Made by a program: the position numbers and the translations under genes. Below the pieces are notes generated by a model. That model was not told the DNA's origin and ran no database searches. It saw only the letters and a program-made list of their open reading frames with translations. 64,000 nucleotides of DNA from Golubevia sp. BC0850 (Eukaryota > Basidiomycota > Exobasidiomycetes > Golubeviales > Golubeviaceae): positions 496,001 to 560,000 of the forward strand of contig JAAVVG010000007.1 in NCBI GenBank assembly GCA_012976225.1. Reading direction: 5' to 3'. Below are positions 1-10,189 of this stretch, one piece after another. How positions within the stretch are numbered: the stretch's first letter is position 1; the number at the start of each line of letters is the position of its first letter.

Positions 1-110
1 TAGGAGATGTTTTCTGGGAAGAACAAAGAGGGGAGAAAGCGGTTGAGTCGCAATTCGAGTGTTGTTGACGGTTCGCGAGATGGCAATTTGGCAGCAAATC
101 TACTCACCTT

Positions 111-650
111 CTAAACAGAGGGTTTGAAATTTTTGGTTGCATCAAAGTCCTTTCCGAACGATCTCCAGTCTTCGACTCCACTCATACCCAAAGCGTTCGA
201 AGGAGGGGAGTAGTACTCTTCCATCAAATCAGAAGAATAGGAAGAGGCCATGGGTGATTGAGTCGTCGTCAGAGGCAGTGACGAAGAAGGGGCCACGATG
301 GTGGAACAATCACTGAAAGTTGATGAACTTGAGCTTGTTGAAGCTATAGAAGCTTCACTACCTCTTCTTGTAAAGTCCAAGTCCTTGAGGTAAGAGTTGT
401 GCATGAAAGAAGGCGTCTCGTATCTTTCAAGACTGAATGGATCTAACCCTGTGGAGGATAACTTGGAATCTTGTTGAAGTGGTGAGGTGTCAAAAGACAC
501 CGAAGAAGAAGAAGAAGAGGAAGATAAAGTGTAGTTGACAGCGAAGGGAGAGAAGGCAAAGATTGGAGAAGACATGTTGATTGATGCGATGAGAGGGAAG
601 GCGGGGAAACCAAAAGTTTGAGTCCCCTCTTTATAAGTTTCAACTGCCAT
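111..650 (-). CDS. Hypothetical Ser-rich protein, 179 aa, possibly partial
   Basis: I do not recognise a family. The frame is open from the ATG at 650-648 to a TAG at 113-111. The product is rich in Ser/Thr, with a run of eight Ser near residue 40 and several acidic/aromatic patches; there are no obvious domains, membrane segments or cysteine motifs. A good splice donor (AAG/GTGAGT) follows directly after the TAG on the minus strand, so this stop may lie in the wrong frame of a longer spliced gene that continues toward the window edge. An earlier in-frame start would be TTG and was not used. It is divergent from the CoA ligase gene on the right. Low-complexity composition fits a regulatory or nuclear protein, but no function is inferred. 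Confidence 0.35.
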   Translation of the reverse strand: MAVETYKEGTQTFGFPAFPLIASINMSSPIFAFSPFAVNYTLSSSSSSSSVSFDTSPLQQDSKLSSTGLDPFSLERYETPSFMHNSYLKDLDFTRRGSEASIASTSSSSSTFSDCSTIVAPSSSLPLTTTQSPMASSYSSDLMEEYYSPPSNALGMSGVEDWRSFGKDFDATKNFKPSV

Positions 651-1494
651 ATGAAATTTCACATCTTCGATCAAGCGATCAAGAACAATGGTCGATTTGG
701 CTGGAAAAGTATGTCTCCGTTCGAGGTTGGGTCTGGAAAGTCGAGGTTCTAGCGTTCAGGGGGGAGCAAGTTCCCCCTCTGAATTCTGCAGCCCATGTGG
801 CTCGAAGGCAAGGATCCCCGAATTGTAGGTTGGAACTTAATTTAATTTACAAAGTCTCCAAAGGGGATAAGGGGATGCCTCAATGGAACAGTGGACCGAG
901 GGACACATAATCTGAGCGAACGGAACGATGATCCAGACTTCTTGAATTTGGTAATTCCTTTGGATCAAAACGGCGATACCTGGAAACATGAATCTGAATG
1001 AGAGGAATTGAGAAGAATTGAGGGGATTCTGTGAATCAAGAGAGGAAGAAGGAGATTTCGTACGTTCATTGTGCCGTTCTTCCATGCATGTCCTCTCCCT
1101 CTTTGTTCCGCTTTGATGAGAACTCCAAATGCATTGAAATAGTTTGTGGTTGAGATTCGGCTCTAGTCGCGCCATGATGAGCCTTTGAATCTCTTCTACG
1201 AGGACGATGTGCCCTTGTTGAGGAGGTGGCGGGACAATCCCTCCCTCCCTTCTTTCCCCCCCCCCCAAAACAAGACCCATCTCTCCTCTGTCCTTCTTAC
1301 AGACTTCTCTTTGATCTTTTTCGAATTCGTTCTCCCTTTCGTGTCCCCCACGCGACGTGATTTGTTTTTCGGATATAGCGCTACCCATCGGATGTTCGGT
1401 TTCTTCCTTTCCCTTTCGATTCTTGACCCTTTTCTTCCTCTTCTCGAACTCCATCAATCCTTCACCTTCCTTCTTAACGGAAACTTCCTCAGCA
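651..1494. promoter_or_regulatory. Divergent upstream region, hypothetical gene / CoA ligase
   Basis: No convincing gene. It holds pyrimidine-rich stretches just before the CoA ligase ATG, as in the leaders of the other genes here. A long minus-strand open frame (about 837-1634) crosses the ligase start and has no recognisable content. Confidence 0.4.
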
Positions 1495-4430
1495 ATGGCA
1501 AGAGACTTTGGACCTGACAGAATCCTCTCTGAAGAAGAGCTCATCCCAAACGAACATGTCAAAGCTGCACTCACTGCAGCCGGAAGCAATTCTCCTTTCG
1601 AAATGGAAGAGAGGGTCGTTGATGGGAAACTCATAAGAGTTTGGAAGAACCTGCCTAGTTCTATGAGAGCCTTCTGGGACTTTGCTAGTCAAGTGAGTAG
1701 AGTCGAGGAGCTGAGGCAGTTTTTTCTTCTTCCTTCCCTCAGTCCTTCACCGACGCTAATCCCCGCGTCCCTACGAACCCAACGACTCATCTCGCCAACT
1801 TTTCATCTCATCTTTATCTTCATAGTACTATTATGATCGTCAATATCTTGTCAGTGAGGGCGTAACCTTGACTTATGGAGAGGTTCATCAGGAGGCCTTA
1901 AAAATCAGTAATTGGTTGCGCCTTCACCATCAAGTTCGAAAGGGAGATCGTGTCGCAATTATCGCTCGAAATATCTCAGAGTATATAAACTCATACTGGG
2001 CAGTACAAATGTTAGGTGCCGTAGGTAAGTCAGCCCGAATCTTTTTTAGAGAAGCGATCTGGTTTCTGACCTCTTTTCGCTTTTTCTCTTCCTTCTTCTC
2101 CTTCTCCTTCTCTTCTCTTCTCTTCCACTTTTAGCTGTATTGGTGAATGCTTTCAGCGAAGCCGACATCATCGGTGAGTCCAAGCCGATGGAAAGTGGTG
2201 CATCGAGATTCACTCTTCACTCGCACTGGGGCAACTTTCTCTTCACTGACTAGCTCTTGCATCCAATTTCTCTCAACTTAGCTTTCTGTGTCGCTGACTT
2301 AGATTGCAGAGTTGTCATCGCAGACGTGGAGCGCTTCGAAAGAATAGAACCTTACATTCCAGCTCTCAGACCAGCAACAGTCGATCGACTTCCAGGTCCA
2401 AAGATCCCAGACATCGATGATTCTCCTTTTGCTCCAAAGAGAGAAGGAGTTCATGGGTTCGTCATCATTCCAAGGAAAGGTCGGGGAATCGTACCCAAAT
2501 CTTCAAGACCTTGGGCTTCCAACAAAGCTGGTTCTCATATTACAGATTTTGAAGAATTGAATGAGACTTATGGTTTGCCTAGAGGTTACAATTCAATCAC
2601 TAGTCCAACCGGTCAAAGCATTGGAAAGACTGACATTCCAATCATTTCTGGGCCTGAAGAAACTCTGCAGCCCGAAGATGACTGTCAAGTTTTGTTGTGA
2701 GTATAATTTGGAGAGCTCCATCTCTTCTTCTCTCTCAAGACTGACCTTCTCTCCATCACCTTCTTCTTTTCTGGCAGCGTGCGTAACCAAGTCTCGCGGA
2801 AACTTACAATCTTCACGGGCTGCGAAACTGACGTTAACACCCTTCGTTTCTATCTCCCATCTTCAGACTTCCGGAACGACTGGAAAGCCCAAGGGGGTAT
2901 TGTCAACTCAAAGACAATGTATCTCCTGTCTCTCGCTAGCTGGATATGCAGGAGCAAGAGCCTTGGTCGCCAGAAGAGCTGTCCTTCCCCCTCCACCAGC
3001 GCCAGGGCTGGATCCAGACTCGGCTGTCTTGCTCATCCTGGTGCCTCTTTTCCACACTACGTAAGTTCTTTGAAGAGCCATTATCGACCTTTGGCTTCGC
3101 TTGATCTCACTCTCCTTCTTTTGCTTTCCCTCCTCAGCGGTCTTCAATCTGCTTTGTTCGCAGCTACCTCCTCGGGTGGTAAAGCCATCTTAATGAACAG
3201 ATGGGATGCTCAAGAGGCGCGTTCTTTGGTCAAGAAGTACCAGGTACAAGCCATGGTCGGTGTAGGCTTCATGATTAGAGCTATCATGCAGATCTCGACT
3301 CCAGACGACGTCAAGAGTTTGAAGATGGTCTCTCATGGAGGAGCCGCCGCAGCTAAGGAGCTCCCAAGCGAAGCTGATCAGCTGAAGACTGGTTTACTAG
3401 CTGGAGTTGGTGAGTCTTTCATCCGGTCATACTGCTAGCCTTTCGCTTCGTTTCCGACTCTCGTCCTCCCCTTTCTACCTCAGGCTATGGATTGACAGAG
3501 ATCAATGGAGTGGGAGCGGCTCTGGGAGGAGATCTCTACGTTCATCATCCTACTTCTGTTGGGTTCCCACCACCTGCAGTCGATCTGAAGATTGTCGATC
3601 CCGAGACTTTGATCAGCTGCAAAGATGGTGACGTCGGGGAGCTGTGGATAAAGGGCCCTGGTGTCGCAAAAGGTACGGGATCGAAATCAAAGCGAGACTT
3701 GAAAAGGGATAAAACAATAGAGCTTCATCAAATACTTAAATCTCCAAACAATCTCCCTCCAAATCCACTCAGGTTACTGGAACAGGCCAAAAGCGACGAG
3801 AGAAGCTTTCTTACCAGATGGATGGTTCCGCTCTGGTGATCTTGCGAAGATTGAAGCTGGACTTCTTTACATCGTCGACAGGTGAACAACAAAGGAAAGA
3901 TTTGAGGGAGCGAGAGAGTAGGGACTCTCTACAACCTAGCGTATCGACGGTGGCTGACTGATCGCATCTACTCATACTTCTTACTCCAACAGAGCCAAAG
4001 ACATTATCATCAGAGGAGGTGAGAATATCTCTTGCTCCGCCGTGGAGAATGCAGTCTACAACGACAAGAGGATTTTGGATTGGTGAGTACTCGAAGTTTC
4101 TCACCACTTTGCTCGTTCTCTTCTTTCTGACGCTGGACCTTTTCTTCTATCTCTACCAAAAGTGCTGCTGTTGCTCTCGCTTGTCCAATCATGGGAGAGA
4201 AGGTAGCTGTGGTCTGCATTCCAAGAGATCCCTCGTCAATTCCTACCGAGGCCGAAATCAAACAAGCAGCTGCTAAGTCTTTGGCCAAACATGAAGTTCC
4301 AGAGTTCGTTTGGATTAGAAATGGACCTCTAGAGAGGAACGCCAATGGAAAGGTCTTGAAGGTAGTTTTGAAAAAGCAAGTGGCTGCCTATGCTGCAGAA
4401 AAGGAGTCAGCTTCGGCCTCAAAACTTTAG
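1495..4430 (+). CDS. Peroxisomal acyl-CoA / 4-coumarate-CoA ligase-like AMP-binding enzyme, 655 aa
   Basis: ANL-superfamily adenylating enzyme that activates a carboxylic acid (fatty or aromatic) to its CoA thioester with ATP. Model: 1495-1692, 1826-2024, 2135-2173, 2282-2696, 2778, 2873-3060, 3138-3409, 3484-3672, 3773-3881, 3993-4082, 4163-4430; the sum is 1,968 nt, a whole number of codons. Visible motifs: the P-loop-like TSGTTGKPKG (residues 285-294), YGLTE near 439-443, SGDLA and the hinge region DRAKDIIIRGGENI, and the catalytic Lys in NANGK (about 630). The protein ends in SKL, a textbook PTS1 signal, so it should act in peroxisomes, probably in fatty-acid or side-chain beta-oxidation. 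The 1-nt exon at 2778 is required to keep the frame and restores the Phe before TSGTTG. The substrate cannot be read from the sequence. Confidence 0.9.
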
Positions 4431-4712
4431 AGAAAAGGTTCATTCATGGTCGTTTTCTCTCATTGTCTGTCGTCACTCCTGCATTTTCTACATGTTAATA
4501 TACATCTCAAATTTCATGGGTCCAAAACTTAGAAGTCATTTGAAGAGCGAGACGGGAATAGACAGCAGTGATTGTTTGAAATGGAGCTGGACATCTAACA
4601 ACATCTCGATATCCATCAGCATCATTCTCGTTAGCACTGCCGAAATCCACCGAGGAGAAAGCATCTTCCTCTCTCCCCGGTGGAGAACAGCAGAAATGAC
4701 GAGAACGACGCT

Positions 4713-6132
4713 TCACTTGTGAAGAAGACCTAAACGTTGAATAGCACTCTCGACGTCCGCTAAAGACTTCTGATTCATCCATGCAGCAGCTATCAAAGCT
4801 TGGAAAAGGAAAGGAAGAACAGAAGAGTCAAAGACCGAAGAAGATCGTGAGAGAAAGTTTGAGTCGTGACGTACCTTCACGCACTGAGACTTCATTCGGT
4901 TTGAAATAAATTGAATCGAATCTCCTTGTCTAAGAAACCGATGAACTTGCTTCTTCTCGGTGCATTGTCCTAACTGCTTCTCCGAAACGAGTTGATGAAT
5001 CGAAATGTCGCACTCTGAAGGACAAAGAAAAAGCAGGGGTTCAACAAGTCGTGTCACGCTCGAGGATCTGGTCCATATCGAATAAGAGATCCCAACTCAC
5101 CGATCTCAGCATCTGGATCTAAAGTAATGCTTGTATACCAAAGACTTATGTCATAATCTCCACACTCGCTCATCTTGTCGAATCTGTCTCCTCGATTGGG
5201 CGTTGAATGAGAGATGGAACGTATTACCCGTTTCCAAGATTCTTGAGTTCTGAACTTGACTCCTAACAATCTACTAAGCTGTTTCACGATTTATGGAGGT
5301 TGTTCTTCTTCGAATTCAGGAGTTTGAGAGCGAAATCGTTGGCTAGGGCTTGAAGATTCCTCTTGTCTTCTTCGACTTGAAGGAGTTGCTTCCCTCTCCC
5401 TGTCTCTCGAACGAGTAGAAATTTGAGCAGTAGAGTATGAGGCTGAACTTCCTGAACAATACGGTTGCAAGAAGATGAAGATGAAGGATAGGCATCTCGC
5501 ATTTTTGAATCATCCAGGGGACCAGATCTAGAAGAAGGGTTGAATCTAGCTCCAAGAAGTTGACTTTCAACTTCCAAATCATCTCGCCCTAGTTCTAATT
5601 CCGGATGTAATGGAGTTGAACCTCTTTCTCTCATTCGTCCTTTTCCTTATGAAGTTCCAGAACTAAGTGCTCTTGGCCTAGGAGTTACGCTTCTTCTATC
5701 CATAATGATGTCTTCGTCGTCCGAGTCTTCAAAGGTCATGTCATAGGCAGTCTTTCCTGAATAGAATCTTGAAGTTGGTGAAGTGTCATTGAGAGCACTA
5801 GCTCTTGGAAGTCGACTTGAGGAAGGATTGGTTCTTGATTCGAAAAAAGTACGAGAGAACCTTCCAGCCAGCTCTGGTTCTCCTGGAAATCGAGATGGAC
5901 CACTCAGATCTTCACCTTGGTGATCTCTGGCAGCGTCCCATCCAGGAGGGCCCTTGGCTTGTGGCTCCTCGATGGAATGCTGCCAGCGAATAGAAGGATT
6001 CCGATTGAGTGGTTGTTTCCTCCAAACCTTGTCTTGTTCATCCTGTTCATCCTCTTCTTCCTTGACTCCTCTTCTTCTTGAGGTTGATGAACCATGCTTT
6101 ACATCAGATGGGTATTCGCTAGTCGAATACAT
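4713..6132 (-). CDS. Doubtful multi-exon hypothetical locus with an in-frame stop
   Basis: Unrecognised. From the ATG at 6132 a 161-codon frame (acidic, Ser/Arg-rich, with EEEDEQDEQD and DSDDED patches) ends at a TAA at 5649-5647. The same frame resumes four codons later and runs 116 more codons to a TGA at 5286-5284. Further downstream, frames consistent with exons at about 5250-5101 and 5014-4875 contain WYTSITLDPDAE and LVSEKQLGQC and would join in phase across a GTGAGT...CAG intron. A 38-nt GTGAAA...TTCAG intron (5287-5251) would bypass the TGA in frame, but it is shorter than every other intron here. Options are a lineage-specific gene with an intron I could not place, two adjacent small genes, or a decaying gene. 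No function inferred. Confidence 0.3.
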
Positions 6133-7154
6133 GGTTCAAGAAGAAAGGTGGGATGAGTTGAGAGAAAGGAAAGGGATTCCCATTTTCTGCGTTCCCATTT
6201 TAATGAGGCGTTGAAGGTCTGAGCTGGTGATTAGGCTGTGACGTCATCCTCTTTGTTCTCTCTTCTTCCTTCTTTAAAGCTCTATGGTCCCAACGCCCTT
6301 TGACGCGAACAAAGGTTGATGGGTTGATGTTGCAGTTGGAAAGAAGTGGTCGATACACTCCATCTAGGTCAGGCGAGTGCCAAAAAGAAACGAGCTTGGC
6401 CTTCATCGGGCAGAGTTCTCGCCTACCGTGACATTTTCTTCTCTCGAGTTCTCGAGGCACTTACACACAGTCTTTGGATTTGAATGTAAAGATATGAACC
6501 GAGTCACGGTGAGTTGCGAATGACGATACATTTCTTCCTTAGACTCCGCTGGTGGCAACGGCTCTATAGCTCTGTCTCTGCCTCTGCTCCCCTGAGCACC
6601 ATAACATTAATCTCGTTGTTTTTAAACCGGAATGATTTGGATTTTGGAAGGAAAGGAAAGAGAAGGAGAGCCCTTCTTGATTAGGAGCAGGTACCACCGT
6701 CGTCGAAGGGACACTTGTGCGGGTTGCACAAGCTTACAAGTCCTCTTGACTCCATTGAATCTCCTTCCATCATCTTTCTCTTCTGCATCAACACCATCCC
6801 ACCTTGATCTTACTCTTTGCAGCTCACATCTTAGTCAATCACCGTGGCCACAAAAGAGACGAGAACACGAAAGAGAGAGAGGCCATAAAAGAGAGCACTG
6901 GAGCTAGACCACCTAAGTTTTGAACCCCAGCCCAAAGTCAGTTTTGAATCTCCTTCTCCATCTTCTCCATCCTTTTCTTAGCTGCGATTTGCAGATCTAT
7001 CATAATCTCTTCAAACATTCAACTAGATCCACGATCTCTCTACATACCTCTTTTTCAAACATCAAGCATCCTCAATCTCAACCTTCATCCTCCAACCTCG
7101 CCTTTACTTAACTTCTAACTCTCTTCCTCCTTCCATCGATTCCATTCTTCTCGA
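6133..7154. other. Intergenic / leader region, no gene seen
   Basis: Nothing recognisable. The last 250 bases before the bHLH start are C/T-rich and lack purine runs, as expected of its 5' leader. Confidence 0.4.
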
Positions 7155-9293
7155 ATGATCGGCAGTATGAGCGCTTCTGCTGCCTTTGGGCCACCATTGG
7201 ATCATGACAATGAAGATGAACCTCAAGCTTGGGAGCCCAATTTGCCCTCGATGCCTGTTCCATATGAAGGTGAGTCTTCCAACCAAGAAGAACAGTGGCA
7301 GAAGCTCCCGGTGGGAGGGCAATTGTTGGAAGTGGAGTAGCATGCGGTGGATTTACTGTTGGTGCTCTCTAGCAAGACAAGATCTTGCAAGATGGGGGAT
7401 CATACCGAACAGAGCAGCAAAAGCAATCTAGAAAGGGTTGGTTGAGGCTGGTGCCACTCCCCAAGGACCTGGCTGTTGGGCTCCATGCTCTACTTAACTA
7501 TGTCTATGGTGCTCTAGTAGCCCCTCGATTTCATCTCGTTTCCTAGCGTCTGCGGTTTCTGACGATCTCGTCTTCTCTCCTTCTCTTACTTCCGCCTACT
7601 CGTAGAGTTCCAATTCTCTCTCGACCTACCGTCCACTCTCTCTTTCGAAGGAGCTCACTTCGAGCCAAACGAGCTCACCATGCTAGGATCACCGCCTTTT
7701 GGAGGGGACGGAGCTACTTCTTCAAGTGCAATGCAACCTTTTGGAGCTGGTAGATCTAGACCTACTTCTCCTGATCGAAGTGAACCTCCATTCAGACCAC
7801 CTCCACCGCCATTCGACCCACCAGCAGGAGGTTCTCTCTTCGATGATCCACCAGCTCCAATGGGATCTGGTTTCAATCCACCTGGAATGGGACTTCCGGA
7901 AGGAGGACCGAGTGGATCACTCTTTGATCCCTCTGAACGTAGTTTCCTTTCCTCCTTCTTAGAAGGATTTCAAGATTGGGAATTCGATCCTTCGCTTCCA
8001 AAGGACATGCCAAGTTTCAAGGATGCGAGTATGAGAGCTGGTCTATCTGATGGAAGCAATAGTCCAGCCAATGGATTTAGAAAACCACCGAATAGAAGAG
8101 GACCTTCAAACAGTGGTAGTACTGGTTGGAGTCCTCACAATGGAAATGCCGGAACGGGTCAAACTCCTCCGGCTCTGGAAATCGTTACCTCGAGGAATGG
8201 AGATCCTAATGCTTCCAATCCGGCGAGAGCTAGTGCTGTCTTCGGGGGATTGAGTGGGTGGAGTGATGAGGAGGACGTTTCGACCACTCCTACTGGAACT
8301 ACAGCGGAAGACGAAGGAGCTGTTGGAAGGAAGAGATCGGCTTCTACTGCCAATCGAGGGAACAACCCCACTCAAGCGGACACTCCGGAGAGTGTGAGAT
8401 CGAACGATACGAATGATAGTAGAGGTCATAGTGCCTACAACGCTTTCATCATTTCCTATGCTCCTCATCCATCGTCAAGTCATAATCAACTTCCTTCACC
8501 TCATCACAATCAACAACCATTCCGACCTCCTCTACCTTCCTATGCCTCCAGACTTCCAAATCATGGTCAACCCCCACTTCAACCTCAGAACGGATATCCT
8601 CACATTCAACCTCAACCTCAACTTCATTCTCATATGAGCCTGGGACTTTACGGATCAAACAATCAGCCTGGATTCCAAATTGATGGAGGCATGAATTCTG
8701 GAAAGAAGTTGAAGACCGGCCATCAAACTAGTGCTCCTGGTAGTGGATCTTCTCAAAGTCCAAGTCAAAACGATCCTCAATTCAATCACTCTAGATCGGA
8801 TTCTGCAAATGGAAATTCAAAACCTGCAGTTCAAAGACAACTTCTGACCGATTCGGAGAAAAGGCAAAATCATATTCTATCTGAGCAGAGGCGGAGAAAT
8901 TTCATCAGAGAGGGATTCAAGGAATTGGTGGAACTTTTAGAAGCTGGAAGAGGATTCGGAGCAAGAGGGTTAGGTCTTAGTTCAGGAGATGGAACTGGAG
9001 TTGAGGATGAAGGTTTGGATGATAGGTCTGATCCTTCTGACAATGAAGACGGGACTTCAAGCAAGAAGAAGAAGAAAAGTAAAAGAGCCACTCCTGCTGG
9101 AAGGAGAGGAAGAGGGAAAGGTAGAGGAAGAGGAGGATCGGCAGGAGGGGGCGGAGGTTCTAAATCTGCGGTTCTGTTTCAAGCTGTGGATCTTATTAGA
9201 TGGTTAGAAGTCAAGAATTCGGAATTGGAGGCTAATTGTGAGGAATTGGAAAGTTGGAATGGTTCAAATGACGCCACTATGCAGGAAGGATAG
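7155..9293 (+). CDS. bHLH transcription factor with very long loop, 600 aa
   Basis: Two exons, 7155-7269 and 7606-9293. The 336-nt intron joins GAA G to AG TTC in phase, and the frame stays open through the second ATG at 7680, so the upstream start is preferred. The N-terminal 440 residues are Pro/Ser/Gly/Asn-rich. The basic region near residue 459 reads NHILSEQRRRNF and has the His, Glu and Arg-Arg contacts of E-box binders (H5-E9-R12-R13). Helix 1 is REGFKELVELLEAG and helix 2 is KSAVLFQAVDLIRWLEVK, continuing into a short heptad-like tail. Between them lie about 70 residues: an acidic DDRSDPSDNEDG patch, then KKKKKSKRA and an RGRGKGRGRGG stretch. bHLH loops are usually much shorter. It probably binds CANNTG sites as a dimer in the nucleus; the target pathway is unknown. 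Confidence 0.85.
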
Positions 9294-10189
9294 CTTTTCT
9301 TTTGGCTCTTCAAGTCTCTTTAGTTTCTTTTTCTTTTTCTTTTTACCTCGAGTGCATAGCTCTCTAGTGTTCTCTCCCTTTTTCGATCTAATCAAATCTG
9401 TGTATAATCTAATGTTTTACCATTTTCACATCTTCTCGCGTTCTCGCCTTCTCGCTCTTCTACTTGTCACCTCGTTACCAACATCTCAACGCATTCGTTC
9501 CTGTCTCTTCTTTCGCTGTTCTATAAATACACCATCAACCGTCTAATCATACCTCCCAATTGCGTTCTTCTATCACTAAGCTTGTGAAAAGCATGAGGAT
9601 GAGATGGTCGGTCAGACCGAAAGCGAGGCAGTATCAGAGAACTTTGCTACAGAAGCAGTCGAATCTCGAGCTCCAGAATCTGAAGAATGGATGGAAGCCT
9701 CCAGTGCAGAGGAAAGTATGTAGTCAGAAAGTATAGCCTCGTGATTTAGAAGATCCAATAGACAGCGGCCACCTCTCACTCAACCATTGTGTTATTCTCA
9801 TCTTTCTGTAGTTCTACTTGCAGTATCATTATCACTACTTATCATTTTCAATCACTAGTCTGAGGACAAGAACGAAATTTTGAAAGTCAGAGATTGGTTC
9901 GAAAACTTTGATGGTTTTGAAAACGACAAAGGCGAGCGGGCGTAAAAGAAGCTTAGAGAAGGAGGAGCCAGAAAGACTCTGCAGACACAAATTTGGTGAG
10001 AAGTAGAGACAGAAAAGAGATCAAAAGGCAGAGACAGAAGTGGAAGAGATACAAAAAGGCAGAAGACAGAGACGGTCCTAGATTTCTATTTGAGATGAGG
10101 TTTTAGATGCGTGCTAGATTGAATGAGATGGCTTTGAAACTTGGGGAAATCGATTGTAAAGTAGCTGTAAGATGAAGAATCCTTTCCGA
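9294..10189. other. Intergenic between convergent bHLH and laccase genes
   Basis: Holds the two 3' regions. One short open frame (ATG 9604 to TAG 9723, 39 aa) encodes a strikingly acidic Glu/Ser/Ala-rich peptide; it has no recognisable family and could be chance or an alternative 3' exon of the bHLH gene. Confidence 0.35.

Noticed and set aside
837-1634. Long minus-strand open frame across the CoA ligase start
   Set aside because: It overlaps the ligase first exon antisense, has no family features and no splice or leader context.
2779-3438. Plus-strand open frame covering the TSGTTG exon in another phase
   Set aside because: Shadow of the ligase; it lacks the conserved adenylation motifs in its own frame.
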